A stretch of 51,970 nt of DNA from an archaeon. Lineage in GTDB: Archaea; Thermoproteota; Nitrososphaeria; Nitrososphaerales; CADDZS01. Location of the stretch: positions 1-51,970 of the forward strand of contig CADDZS010000002.1 in the NCBI GenBank assembly GCA_902812485.1, written 5' to 3'. Below are positions 43,124 through 51,560 of the stretch, one piece after another. The notes under the pieces were generated by a model, which ran no database searches, had not been told where the DNA came from, and was given only the letters and a program-made list of their open reading frames with translations. The translations under genes and the position numbers were made by a program. The number at the start of each line of letters is the position of its first letter. The first letter of the stretch is position 1.

Positions 43124-44128
43124 TCATTGATCTGAATGCGAATCGGATGAAGCATTAGTGCTGGATTGGAGAGAAGACGAAGCCCTCTCTTCCGTCTTTT
43201 CTTCAGATTCTACTTCTCCGCGAGGTTCACCAAGAAGAGCTAGTACTCTATCCCAGTATTCCTTTGGCGTGTCCTTATCCAGGTGGATCGAGATATTCGC
43301 CTGAATCTGGGGTCGCAAAGTTTCTTGCAATTCATGGCGCACCCTTGATCCATTTCTTTGAAGTTGGACCTTTCTCACGAGTGGCCTGTGAAGCAACTGA
43401 GAGCCAAGATCCGAGGGCTTTCCATCTCGTGACAGGGAAATACTTGTGCTTGGTTCCTTTTGAAGTGTTAGCGATGAAGAGGGCGAAGTCCCAAGGCCAG
43501 ATTGCATGGCTGATCCCTTTTCGTTCAGGAATAAGGTCAGCTGAGGCGATACCCCAATTGATGCTTTCTCAGCCAAGTACAGAAAGAATCTTGATGCATT
43601 AAGTGCCTTCTCTCGTGAAAAACTGTATTTGCGGATGAAAAAGTTCACAAGGTCATCCGGAAGTGCATTGTCGATTTTCAGCTCGCTCAGGAGCTCGGGA
43701 TAAGAATCCTTCACGATCTGCAAAAAGCCCCTTTTCTGCTCTTCTCCTACCATATTGAGCATAGGGAGAAGCTCTGTGGGCTTACCCTGTTCATCAATCA
43801 CATGCAGGAATTTCAGCTGTGCTAAAAGTTTCCCTTCGTTACTTGGGGCAATTTGCCTCAGGAACGAAGCATCGATTATCGTAGGATTTTGTCTTTGTAT
43901 TACCGAAAGAAAACGCTCGAACCAAAAACGGGATGTGTTTCTCGCAGGAGGATTTCTTCTCGATGAAAGCTTGAGGTGTCCCATTGACAGGGTTGATTGA
44001 TCTTCAGTTCGCATCTCTTGAATCGGCCCTTCATCAGCCACGGCATTCTCCTTCTCTAGGGAACCGACTCCATTGTTTCGTGCAGTAGACTCGTGCTCGG
44101 TTATTTCTTCTGCCAAGGTTGTACTCAA
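43124..44128 (-). CDS. DUF5343-like protein
   Basis: A 334-residue soluble protein. The middle part (about 65-195) fits DUF5343 as I remember it: FWFERFLSVIQRQNPTIIDA, SFLRQIAPSNEGKLLAQLKF, DEQGKPTELLPML, a YPELLSE helix, and a last helix NASRFFLYLAEKASIGV. The family, found in bacteria and archaea, looks like a winged-helix repeat but has no settled function. The ends (1-60 and 210-334) are low-complexity, Ser/Glu-rich, with NISIHLDKDTPKEYWDRVL as a possible short domain near 285. TTG start on the minus strand. Confidence 0.75.
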   Translation of the reverse strand: MSTTLAEEITEHESTARNNGVGSLEKENAVADEGPIQEMRTEDQSTLSMGHLKLSSRRNPPARNTSRFWFERFLSVIQRQNPTIIDASFLRQIAPSNEGKLLAQLKFLHVIDEQGKPTELLPMLNMVGEEQKRGFLQIVKDSYPELLSELKIDNALPDDLVNFFIRKYSFSREKALNASRFFLYLAEKASIGVSPQLTLFLNEKGSAMQSGLGTSPSSSLTLQKEPSTSISLSRDGKPSDLGSQLLHRPLVRKVQLQRNGSRVRHELQETLRPQIQANISIHLDKDTPKEYWDRVLALLGEPRGEVESEEKTEERASSSLQSSTNASSDSHSDQ

Positions 44129-44688
44129 ATCATTCCACCTCTTCCCTTAATCGCTTTCTCCTTTGTTTGGTTTGTTACTGTAAACGTGCAGTAATTAAGC
44201 CTTCCCATTTCTATTTGAGATGAGTCCTCAAGGAGAGAAAAGATGCAATCAGAATATGGGATGCTTCACCCCTTCGGATTTTGAGTAGCACGTTCTCCTC
44301 GAACTACAAAAAAAGAGAGCTGGAGAGGAGAAAACAGATCTTTCTCTTTTCTTGATAGAGATGCGCAACATTTGAAGGTAATTCTTTCACATTCGATCAA
44401 AAATCCTGCGTCTAAACTGATGCGGAAGGATGTCTTCCCCTTTTGATACATCCGACAGGTTTGCTTTCTTGCAAAGCAGAATCGGTCTAGCTAGTCTAAA
44501 TTCCAGCTATGCATTTCAGAACTAGACGGAGTTGGGGGGGTGAAAGAGCACCGTAAATCGGTATGATTCCTTAGAAGTCAGCGCAAGATTTTGAATTCAG
44601 TTTCGTAGCACACGAGATTATTATCTTCCTTCCCTTTCAAATGTACTTTGAATGAAGGAAAAAGAACAAGGAGTGTTAGATTGATAAA
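44129..44688. other. 560-base intergenic region
   Basis: No supported gene. A minus-strand 61-residue frame at 44266-44451 (MYQKGKTSFRISLDAGF...) has some protein character but no ribosome site. GTCTAG near 44487 and CTAGAC near 44522 are weak inverted repeats. No RNA gene was recognised. Confidence 0.35.
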
Positions 44689-44952
44689 ATGGCAGCTGGC
44701 TCCTCAGAAAGTGTTGCAGGCTCTACATTAGCCGCGCTGGTCCAAAAGATTGAGGAGATTCTTGGAAATGGAAGATCTACTGGGCTTTCTCTTGACGGTT
44801 CTATCAACGTGATGGACAGAAAGCTTCTCGAGCTCGAAGTAGAAAAGATGAAACTCAAGACCAAGGAGAAGAGAACAGTCTTCTACGACGATATGAAAAG
44901 GCTTCTATCAGACAAGTCAAATCAATGGTTCGCCTTCTTTCATGTGCACTGA
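44689..44952 (+). CDS. hypothetical small coiled-coil protein (87 aa)
   Basis: An ATG-started 87-residue protein with a Ser/Ala-rich start (MAAGSSESVAGSTLAALVQK), a helical, coiled-coil middle (MDRKLLELEVEKMKLKTKEK) and an aromatic, His-ending tail (WFAFFHVH). No family is recognised. It is isolated between two spacers; a scaffold or adaptor is possible, nothing firmer. Confidence 0.5.
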   Translation: MAAGSSESVAGSTLAALVQKIEEILGNGRSTGLSLDGSINVMDRKLLELEVEKMKLKTKEKRTVFYDDMKRLLSDKSNQWFAFFHVH

Positions 44953-45220
44953 GGTTGAGTTCGGATCCAACCATGGAGCTTGGACTTTTACTACCTAGTT
45001 TCCTTGTTCCTCGATTTACCTTTCTCAATTTTCTTTCTGATTCTCCAAGATAAAGTTGCTTTTTGAGGGCTTAGGCTGCATAGATCTTTTGCACTGAATC
45101 CTCTCTCTTCTCCAATCCAAGGAAATGGAAAGAACTTGGGATTTTCGAAACCATTCTTTTCTCAGAGTAGAAATACATCCAAACATATTAAGCTGGAAAT
45201 TAAGTAACAATTTCTATTCC

Positions 45221-45682
45221 ATGGAAACAAGAAATCACTCGACGCAAATCTATCCTGAGCCGACTGTGGGAGCTCTCATTTGCAACTCACACAACAAGGT
45301 CCTATTGTGTGACTCATACAAATGGCCAGGCTTCTATACCGTACCCGGCGGGCATGTTGAACTTGGAGAGACCTTGGAGCAAGCATTGAAGAGGGAAGTA
45401 AAGGAAGAGGTTGGACTCGATGTTGAGATCAAGGAGCTTCTTTCGATTCAGCAGGTGATATATCCAAAGGAGTTCTGGAAGAAAAGAGTGCACTTTATCT
45501 TCTTCGACTATCTATGCACAGTTGTGGACGAGAGCGAGCCGAAAGCTGATTCACAAGAAATTCAATCGGTGATTTGGGTCGATCCCAAAGAAGCCCTCAA
45601 TCTGAACATAGATAGATATTTGCGACACTTCATCAACAGGCTTCTTGACAGATCGCTCCCATTTCTGGTGTCTTGGAAGTGA
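45221..45682 (+). CDS. Nudix hydrolase (MutT-like)
   Basis: A Nudix hydrolase of about 153 residues with a perfect Nudix box, GGHVELGETLEQALKREVKE followed by EVGL. The N-terminal strand TVGALICNSHNKVLLCDSYK and the substrate-side FYTVPGGHVE are typical of small ADP-ribose or nucleoside-diphosphate hydrolases. The frame extends 32 codons upstream to an ATG at 45125, but Nudix homology starts near YPEPTVGALI and AAATTAAG lies about 22 bases before the ATG at 45221, so I prefer the short form. It differs from the first Nudix gene of the window and is probably not a recent duplicate. Confidence 0.88.
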   Translation: METRNHSTQIYPEPTVGALICNSHNKVLLCDSYKWPGFYTVPGGHVELGETLEQALKREVKEEVGLDVEIKELLSIQQVIYPKEFWKKRVHFIFFDYLCTVVDESEPKADSQEIQSVIWVDPKEALNLNIDRYLRHFINRLLDRSLPFLVSWK

Positions 45683-45933
45683 ACCCACCCTTCTTGAACC
45701 TCCCTTCGGATCAAGATGAAGAACTCGTAGGAATGTAGCATCTTTGCAATTCTTATCGTTTTACATGCATGAATAAATGAGTGGAAACGAAAAACTTCCT
45801 TGTTTTAGCAGAGTATGTCCTCCAGGAAGTTGGATATTGACAATTTTTACGTCCATTTCCTCACAAACGACGAAAATTCACCTTTCAATTGCCTTGGATA
45901 TGTTGTAAACCTGGTTGCACCTTCATATCTTGC

Positions 45934-46386
45934 TCACAGTCTACTTTTTCGCCTCCTGCCTTCGGATCCGGTTGGTGAAAACTGTACTTTCGACTTCTTA
46001 GAACTGAGGAAGGAGTTGTACTCTCGAATGTACGAACCTGCAAATCTGTCTGCATTCTTCTCAGTGCCTCTGTGCTTTCCTGAGCTCGATCTCAAGCAAT
46101 GATAAAGCTCATGTAAAACCACGAATGGGTCAAAGAAGCTATCTTTGTCCGCAAATTTGATCGAGTTCGAGTTGATTTCATAGACTGCAAGCGCTTTTTT
46201 GTGACCTTTGGGAATCCCGATCGCTAAAGATGGAACCCTCGCACCAAATCTCTTGCAAACTAAATCTATAGCCTTCTCAGTTTCCTTCGAAAGGATCAAA
46301 TGGACAACAAGTACTCTGAATTCTCTTTCTCCCAGAGAATTCGAGATTTCTTTCGAAAGCAATTCATGCATCGCTGTCTTCTTCAA
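45934..46386 (-). CDS. HExxH minigluzincin-like metallopeptidase
   Basis: A 150-residue protein with VVLHELYHCLRS: His-Glu-x-x-His, the zinc-binding motif, followed about 15 residues later by TEKNADRFAGSYI, where an acidic residue can be the third ligand, as in minigluzincins. The N-terminal half is alpha/beta (EREFRVLVVHLILSKETEKA) and the tail basic. It would be a small zinc protease or a proprotease-like regulator. The frame opens at TTG; the alternative ATG is five codons in. It lies on the same strand as the beta-propeller and MoaD-like genes further right. Confidence 0.75.
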   Translation of the reverse strand: MKKTAMHELLSKEISNSLGEREFRVLVVHLILSKETEKAIDLVCKRFGARVPSLAIGIPKGHKKALAVYEINSNSIKFADKDSFFDPFVVLHELYHCLRSSSGKHRGTEKNADRFAGSYIREYNSFLSSKKSKVQFSPTGSEGRRRKSRL

Positions 46387-46584
46387 AGAGCCTTAACACT
46401 CTTGCTGAGCGTCTGCCTTGCCTTGATTCCGCTTGAGGAACAAATTACGTTTTGATAATGTGATCGTGAGCTTTTCCACTTTCTACACTGTAATTAAGGA
46501 AAAATTTTACTGACTTTGCAAGTCGAGTCCCCAAGAAGTGCTTAAGAGGTAGAAAGGAGGTTCCCGACAAGCCGAGCTTTCCTT

Positions 46585-47712
46585 TCACTCGCGAGATGCA
46601 GATACTGAAAGAATCGGTGGGAGAGTGTCAGTGACCTTCGTCCAAGTGTTTCCTTGATTTCTGCTCGCGAAGAGCTGCCCCGTAGTCGTCCCAAAGTACA
46701 CTCCGCAACGATCCTCAGAGTCTGTTGCAAGGCATTCCCTGAGAACTGTAAAATATGAAGTCTTTGGCAATCCTCGATCTAGGGGATACCACTCCTTTCC
46801 GGAATTATCCGATGTCCAAACCGCGAAGTGGCCTCCTGGAGAAATTCGAGCACCATCGCTTTCGAGCGGTGCGTTGTAAACCTTCTTTGGATTTTCGCTG
46901 TCAACCGCGATTGGGAAACCGAACCTCGATGGAAGATTGTTCCTGATGTCAATCCAGTCTTCGCCGCCGTTGTCACTTCTATACACTCCACAGTGGTTTT
47001 GGTGGTAGATAACTTCCGGCTTTGACCTATGAAAGGCAAGCTTGTGAACACATTGTCCGTACTCGGGATATTTGTCTGGACGAAAATCAGCAAGAACATT
47101 CTTGTTCTGGAATTTCCAACTCAATCCACCGTCTAAGGTATAAAGCGTGCCAACAGCTGAAATGGCGACGTGAATCTTCTTCGAATCTGATGGATTGACA
47201 AGAATCGTGTGCATGCAGAGGCCTCCGTATCCTGGCTGCCAATTTGATCTCGTGCTATGATTGAGCAGTGCTTCATTTGGTGTCCAACTCTCTCCCCTGT
47301 CCTCCGATCTGAACAGTCCTGCGGGTTCGACACCAGCTAGGAGAACATTGGGCTCATCTTCAATGCCTGGCTCTATGTGCCAAACTCTCTTTACCGACCA
47401 GTCGGAATTCTTTGGATATTTTGGAGGAATCTTGGATGTTTGCCAAGTTTTACCTAGGTCGAAGCTTCTGGCAATGCTCGGGCCCCACTGCTCGTTGTTT
47501 ACCGAAGCTAAGAGCATTCGATTTCTGTGATCATAAGCTATGTGGTAAATCTTGCTCCCTTTGAAATGAGGTCCACTCGGTTTCCAGTTCCTTCGGCCAT
47601 TATCTGAAGTGAAAATGAAAGCACCCTTCGCCGTCCCAACCATCAGTATGACCTTTGATTTTCTCGTCTTTTCGCTTCCTGTCCTAACATTCCTTTTCTT
47701 TTGGCTTACCAA
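46585..47712 (-). CDS. BNR/sialidase-like beta-propeller protein
   Basis: A 375-residue protein of repeated BNR/Asp-box units (S-x-D-x-G-x-x-W): SDNGRRNW, SFDLGKTW, SEDRGESW, TLDGGLSW, SDNGGEDW, SDNSGKEW and SRNQGNTW, which define a six- to seven-bladed propeller. In place of sialidase catalytic residues only the blade repeats are evident, so it is called sialidase-like by fold. No signal peptide is present. A MoaD-like protein gene lies 129 bases upstream on the same strand; from memory this pair recurs in bacteria and archaea, which suggests a joint function of unknown kind. TTG start. Confidence 0.88.
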   Translation of the reverse strand: MVSQKKRNVRTGSEKTRKSKVILMVGTAKGAFIFTSDNGRRNWKPSGPHFKGSKIYHIAYDHRNRMLLASVNNEQWGPSIARSFDLGKTWQTSKIPPKYPKNSDWSVKRVWHIEPGIEDEPNVLLAGVEPAGLFRSEDRGESWTPNEALLNHSTRSNWQPGYGGLCMHTILVNPSDSKKIHVAISAVGTLYTLDGGLSWKFQNKNVLADFRPDKYPEYGQCVHKLAFHRSKPEVIYHQNHCGVYRSDNGGEDWIDIRNNLPSRFGFPIAVDSENPKKVYNAPLESDGARISPGGHFAVWTSDNSGKEWYPLDRGLPKTSYFTVLRECLATDSEDRCGVYFGTTTGQLFASRNQGNTWTKVTDTLPPILSVSASRE

Positions 47713-47841
47713 TTTTCCGATTTACAACTCCCGTTTTCCCTTATTTTCTGTTTGTTCTCGCATTAGTTTTCCTCATCTTGGATTAGTTTTTGCTCTTCCT
47801 AGTTTTGACTTCCAGCCAGCACATTCTTGTTCCCCGTGTTC

Positions 47842-48249
47842 TTATTTCAGTCCGCCCGCAATGGACGGCAAGATGTAGATTTCGTCGCCATCCTTAAGTC
47901 TTGTCCTCTCAGCATCTCCGTCTCTAACGTTTTGTCCGTTGACAAAGATGTTCACATATTCCCGCGGTCTGTCATGATCGTCGAGTATTCTGTCTCTGAT
48001 TCCTGGAAACATTTCATTCAAGCTGTACACAAGATCGACCACAGTCGGGGTTGTTTTCAGTGTGAAATCCCTTTTTTTGTTAGTATAATCACTCAAATGA
48101 CCTGATAAGTGAACCAAAACTGAGTTCAAAGGAAGATCATGTCCGCCCCCTCTGTCTGCGTGAGCCATCCCGAGTTCCCTTGATATTTGTTCTTTTTCGA
48201 CTTGTGGGATGAGGTTAACAGAAACTGGCAGAAAGAGATGATACACCAA
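47842..48249 (-). CDS. MoaD/ThiS/ubiquitin-like protein ending in GGLK
   Basis: A 135-residue beta-grasp protein of the MoaD/ThiS type. Homology covers about 45-135: VLVHLSGHLSDYTNKKRDFT, VVDLVYSLNEMFPGIRDRIL, EYVNIFVNGQNVRDGD and the C-terminus DGDEIYILPSIAGG. Most relatives end exactly in Gly-Gly, which is activated by an E1-like enzyme; here Leu-Lys follows, so the diglycine is masked and would need trimming. The N-terminal about 40 residues are not conserved; TTG at 48247-48249 opens the frame, with an internal ATG giving MAHADRGGG. Encoded upstream of the beta-propeller gene on the same strand, so probably co-transcribed. Sulfur carrier or protein modifier are both possible. Confidence 0.82.
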   Translation of the reverse strand: MVYHLFLPVSVNLIPQVEKEQISRELGMAHADRGGGHDLPLNSVLVHLSGHLSDYTNKKRDFTLKTTPTVVDLVYSLNEMFPGIRDRILDDHDRPREYVNIFVNGQNVRDGDAERTRLKDGDEIYILPSIAGGLK

Positions 48250-48292
48250 AGCAAGAACTTTATGGGCGCATAGATGCTATCTTCAGCCTTGC

Positions 48293-49063
48293 ATGCTAGC
48301 GAATATGATGAAAAATCAGAGAGAAAAAGCTGAGGAGTTTTTATCTCTTCACGACAGGAAACGTACATTCGTCCTTCCAAATGCGTGGGACGTGCCAAGC
48401 GCAAGAGTTTTCGAGGACGCAGGCTTCCGAGCAGTGGCTACCTCGAGTGCTGGGATGATGGTTTCGCTTGGGTATCCTGACGGGGAACTGATAGATAGAA
48501 AGGCACTAGTCGGTGCAGTCGCAAGGATTGCTCGAGTGCTTTCAGTCCCATTGAGTGCCGATGTCGTATCTGGCTTTGGCAAATCTGTTGGACAAGTCTT
48601 GGATACTGTAAGAAAGATCATGAATGTCGGCGCTGTTGGCATAAACATTGAGGATGTTGATCACAGCTTAAAACAACTTTTTCCCATGCAAAAACAAGCT
48701 GAGAAGATCAAGAGTCTACTCCGCCTTCGCGAAGAGTTGAGGGTTCCCTTTGTGATAAATGCCAGAACAGATGCGCTCAGGTTCTATCAGGGGACTGAAG
48801 AAGAAAGGCTTGAAGAGGCGATTCGAAGATCAGTTGCTTACAGAGATGCCGGTGCTCATTGTGTCTATCCCATGGGGCTTGTGGAATCCGCAGCGATTTC
48901 AAAGTTTGTTGAGGCTGTGGACTGTCCCGTGAATGTGATGATAAGAAAGGGGCTTCCTCCACTTGAGGATCTCAAGAGGCTCGGGGTAGCAAGGGTGAGT
49001 TTCGGACCGGCGGCCTCCTACGCCGTCATGGGATTCCTAAAGAGAATCTCTCAAAGTCCTTGA
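48293..49063 (+). CDS. isocitrate lyase/PEP-mutase family enzyme, frameshifted C-terminus
   Basis: A 256-residue (truncated) member of the isocitrate-lyase/PEP-mutase superfamily: FVLPNAWDVPSARVFEDAGF, ATSSAGMMVSLGYPDGE, LSVPLSADVVSGFG (Mg-binding Asp), GINIEDVD, VINARTDALRF. The KKCGH signature of isocitrate lyase is missing, so it is more like carboxyPEP mutase or oxaloacetate-type lyases. The frame ends at 49061-49063, but the +1 frame right after encodes FDSLVNGAISFDELNKLALP, which looks like the conserved C-terminus. One extra C at 49058-49059 explains this. Divergent from the MoaD-like gene, 43 bases apart. ATG start. Confidence 0.85.
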   Translation: MLANMMKNQREKAEEFLSLHDRKRTFVLPNAWDVPSARVFEDAGFRAVATSSAGMMVSLGYPDGELIDRKALVGAVARIARVLSVPLSADVVSGFGKSVGQVLDTVRKIMNVGAVGINIEDVDHSLKQLFPMQKQAEKIKSLLRLREELRVPFVINARTDALRFYQGTEEERLEEAIRRSVAYRDAGAHCVYPMGLVESAAISKFVEAVDCPVNVMIRKGLPPLEDLKRLGVARVSFGPAASYAVMGFLKRISQSP

Positions 49064-49160
49064 GAGAGGGAAGTTCGATAGCCTCGTCAACGGAGCTATC
49101 TCCTTTGACGAACTGAACAAGCTAGCCCTCCCGAGAAGCCTAAGAGATCTGAGTGTGTAG
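49050..49160 (+). other. out-of-frame C-terminal remainder of the PEP-mutase-like gene
   Basis: In the frame of 49077 the bases read LERGKFDSLVNGAISFDELN and on to a TAG at 49158-49160. This is the domain-swapped C-terminal helix region usual in this family (GxFDxLxxGxxxFxELN). Removing one C near 49058 fuses it to the upstream frame. Either a true frameshift in the genome or a sequence error. Confidence 0.6.
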
Positions 49161-49244
49161 AGAGCAAAGAGTAACAAACAGACAAAGAAAGATCGACACC
49201 TTTGCTGTTCTATCTCGAGTGTTTCACAGTCAGATCAAGGAGTA

Positions 49245-50525
49245 ATGGAAACACATTTCACTTCAAATTTTGACAATCAAAGTGGGATGGAAACATCCTT
49301 CTCCTTCAGGCTCCGGCGGTACTTCTATCTTCCAAAGGACGCTTGGATTCTGACATCCACCTCTTCGATCTGGTCTATCGGGAGTGCTACTGCTAATCCC
49401 TTCCAATACCTTTACTTCGCTGCCCTTGGAGCGAGTCCCTTTCTCATAGGACTCCTAGTTGCGTACGGCACTGCAGTTACAATTCTTGCTCTCCTTGTGG
49501 GCGGGTATGTTGCAGATACTTGGGGAAGAAGACGCGTTATCATAATATTTAGCTGGGTTTCAGTCGCAAGTGCTCTAATTTATTTTCTAATAAATTCCTC
49601 AGAACTAATAATTCTGCCTCTGACTCTTGCTTCGATCGCAAGCGTCTATACACCTGCCTTCAACTCTGTGATGATGGACTCTATAGAACCTAGCGATAGG
49701 ATTCGCGGTTTTTCAGTCTTCAATGCCATAAACACTATTCCATCTGCGTTCGTTCCAACAATTGGCGGATTGCTAATGGTTCAGTTTGGGATACTTGAAG
49801 GAGTAAGGCTTGCTTATTTGATGAGCGTTATCTTTGGTACAATTGCAATCACAATAAGAACTCTTATGCTACGAGAAACGTACCCCGCTCCGCCAATCGA
49901 TGGCGGCTCTATCTTCTCTTACATCAAAGAATCTTTCATTTCCGGACTTCGTGCGACGACCAAAGCGAACACTGCCGTGAAGAAGCTACTACTTTACGTA
50001 ACACTTGTGGGAATTGGCACAGGACTGACGTCTCCTTTTGCATCACTCTACGTGGTTAAGTATCTCGGCGTCAATCCACTAAGCTACAGTGTAGTTGTTG
50101 ATTTCGCGGGAATCACGACGGTGGCGCTGCTCGTAGGTGTGATTTTCCTTATCCAGAGGATTGGAGCAAAGAAGAGCGTGCTGATCGCTTCCGTAGCCGC
50201 ACCTGTCAGCAATGTCATGTTTACACAAGCTAAGACTATGGACGAGCTACTCGAGTGGGGAGTCACTGGGGCTGTTGCGACAGCTCTTCAGACACCTTCG
50301 CTTGCAACAATGCAAGCTGAGACGATACCTCCTTCAGAAAGAGGAAAGATCCTGGCGATGTTCAGTGTTCTTCCGTCGCTTGTCTCGCTACCATCACAGG
50401 TAGCAGCTGGGTATATGTACACCTCTATTTCACCGATTTCTCCCTTTCTGGTTTCAATCGTTCCATTCGCGATTGGCGCATCGATCCTATACTCTGTTAG
50501 GGGAAACAATGGGAAGCAGGATTGA
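49245..50525 (+). CDS. MFS transporter
   Basis: A 426-residue major facilitator transporter with twelve hydrophobic segments. The cytoplasmic loop after the second helix has motif A, GGYVADTWGRRRV, close to the usual GxLaDrxGRR. The central loop (about 215-240) carries a positively charged stretch. It most resembles drug/proton antiporter-type MFS proteins, but the substrate is not predictable. ATG start with a GGAG-like ribosome site upstream (aaggagtaATG). Its end overlaps the start of the IS66-type remnant by about 17 bases, so the insertion landed at the 3' end of the gene without shortening it much. Confidence 0.9.
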   Translation: METHFTSNFDNQSGMETSFSFRLRRYFYLPKDAWILTSTSSIWSIGSATANPFQYLYFAALGASPFLIGLLVAYGTAVTILALLVGGYVADTWGRRRVIIIFSWVSVASALIYFLINSSELIILPLTLASIASVYTPAFNSVMMDSIEPSDRIRGFSVFNAINTIPSAFVPTIGGLLMVQFGILEGVRLAYLMSVIFGTIAITIRTLMLRETYPAPPIDGGSIFSYIKESFISGLRATTKANTAVKKLLLYVTLVGIGTGLTSPFASLYVVKYLGVNPLSYSVVVDFAGITTVALLVGVIFLIQRIGAKKSVLIASVAAPVSNVMFTQAKTMDELLEWGVTGAVATALQTPSLATMQAETIPPSERGKILAMFSVLPSLVSLPSQVAAGYMYTSISPISPFLVSIVPFAIGASILYSVRGNNGKQD

Positions 50526-51375
50526 AAATTGGATCTATTCGAGCCCAAAAGAGGAAAATAAGCAGCTCAGGCAAGAGAACAAGCAGCTCCACGAACTCAA
50601 GGAGGAAAACAGACAGCTTCGTGAAGAGATAGCATCACTCAAGACAACCGTATCAGCTGTTGTTGCGAGAGGAATAGGTGCGAAGAAAGACACTTCGTCT
50701 TCCAATCACAACGACAACAAGAACAGGAAACCAGGCAGGAAGAATGGTCATGAAGGGAGGAGAAGGAGGAAGCCCAAGCACATAGACGCATGAATCGAGC
50801 TTGACCAACCAGCCTGCCCAAAATGCGGTGGACAACTTTCCAAAGATCCAACAGATGAATACATGCGCGTTGTGGAAGACATCGTTCCCGCGAGGCTCGT
50901 TGTCTCAGAGTACGTGATCAAGAGGAGATACTGCAAGAGGTGCGGAAAGCAGGTATCTCCAGCCATTCCAAACGTGGTCAATGGAGGGAGCAATGAAAGA
51001 TTTGGTCTTCGCCAGATGCTGCTGATAGTTTCTCTCAAACTGCTAGGACTGTCATATGCAAAGATAAGCTCACTCTTCGGGCTCCTCTTCGACCTCGACG
51101 TTACGGACGCGGCAATAGGACACTCTGTGATGAAGATAGCTGAAGCTTTCGGACCAAGGTACGAGGAACTCAAATCAGATCTCAGAAAGGAGAAGAGCCT
51201 CAACGGAGATGAAACAAGCTGGAGAATCAAGGGAAAGAACCACTGGCTGTGGGCATTCGTGGGCAAGTGGTCTGTAATCTACGAGATTGATCGCTCAAGA
51301 GGAAAGGCTGCTCCGCTCAATGTGCTTGGGAATGACTACCAAGATGATATGAAAAACGTCTTCTTATCTTACTAG
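50509..51375 (+). pseudogene. IS66-type transposase, disrupted
   Basis: Read through, the frame gives an IS66-family transposase start: a leucine-zipper (EENKQLRQENKQLHELKEEN), the RKPGRKNGHEGRRRRK region, a zinc finger with CPKCGG and YCKRCGKQ, and the first part of the DDE domain with NGDETSWRIKGKNHWLWAF. A TGA at 50791-50793 (after HIDA) breaks it in frame; the downstream half begins IELDQPACPKC. The homology stops near 51340 (GNDYQ), before the later catalytic residues, so the 3' part is missing, probably displaced by the IS110-type element that follows. No terminal inverted repeats were identified. Confidence 0.8.
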
Positions 51376-51560
51376 AAAGGGCTAGCTATGCCTGTACGGT
51401 TCGTGGGTTTTCGCACTCGATACGATACCACGATTAGGCTATCTCTTCTGGAAACGATCGATCAAAATGTGCCTTCGCGCACGAATAGCCGGTTGTCGTA
51501 TGAAGAAGAAGGCTAGCGAACAGAAAAATGAGAAAAAAGGAGCTGAGAATGATATGATAA
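51376..51560 (+). mobile_element. putative left end of an IS110-type element
   Basis: About 185 non-coding bases between the broken IS66 gene and the IS110-type coding start. They contain inverted repeats TCGTGG/CCACGA (51401-51406/51428-51433) and GTGC/GCAC around CTTCGC (near 51473-51486). In IS110 elements such as IS621 this position encodes the structured bridge RNA. The exact element boundary is not visible. Confidence 0.35.

Noticed and set aside
45815-46102. 95-residue plus-strand frame antisense to the minigluzincin-like gene
   Set aside because: Its second half is antisense to the conserved NADRFAGSYI region and to C-terminal codons of the better-supported minus-strand gene; no ribosome site or family was seen.
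49084-49111. Strong stem-loop (arms around CTAT, one mismatch) after the PEP-mutase-like gene, first taken as a terminator
   Set aside because: It lies inside the out-of-frame C-terminal coding remainder (DSLVNGAISFDEL), so the palindrome is probably a by-product of coding sequence, and no T-run follows.
50509-51375. TGA in the IS66 frame as a recoded (sense) codon
   Set aside because: TGA serves as the normal stop of many genes in this window, and no pyrrolysine- or selenocysteine-type signal was seen; a nonsense mutation (for example from CGA) is simpler.
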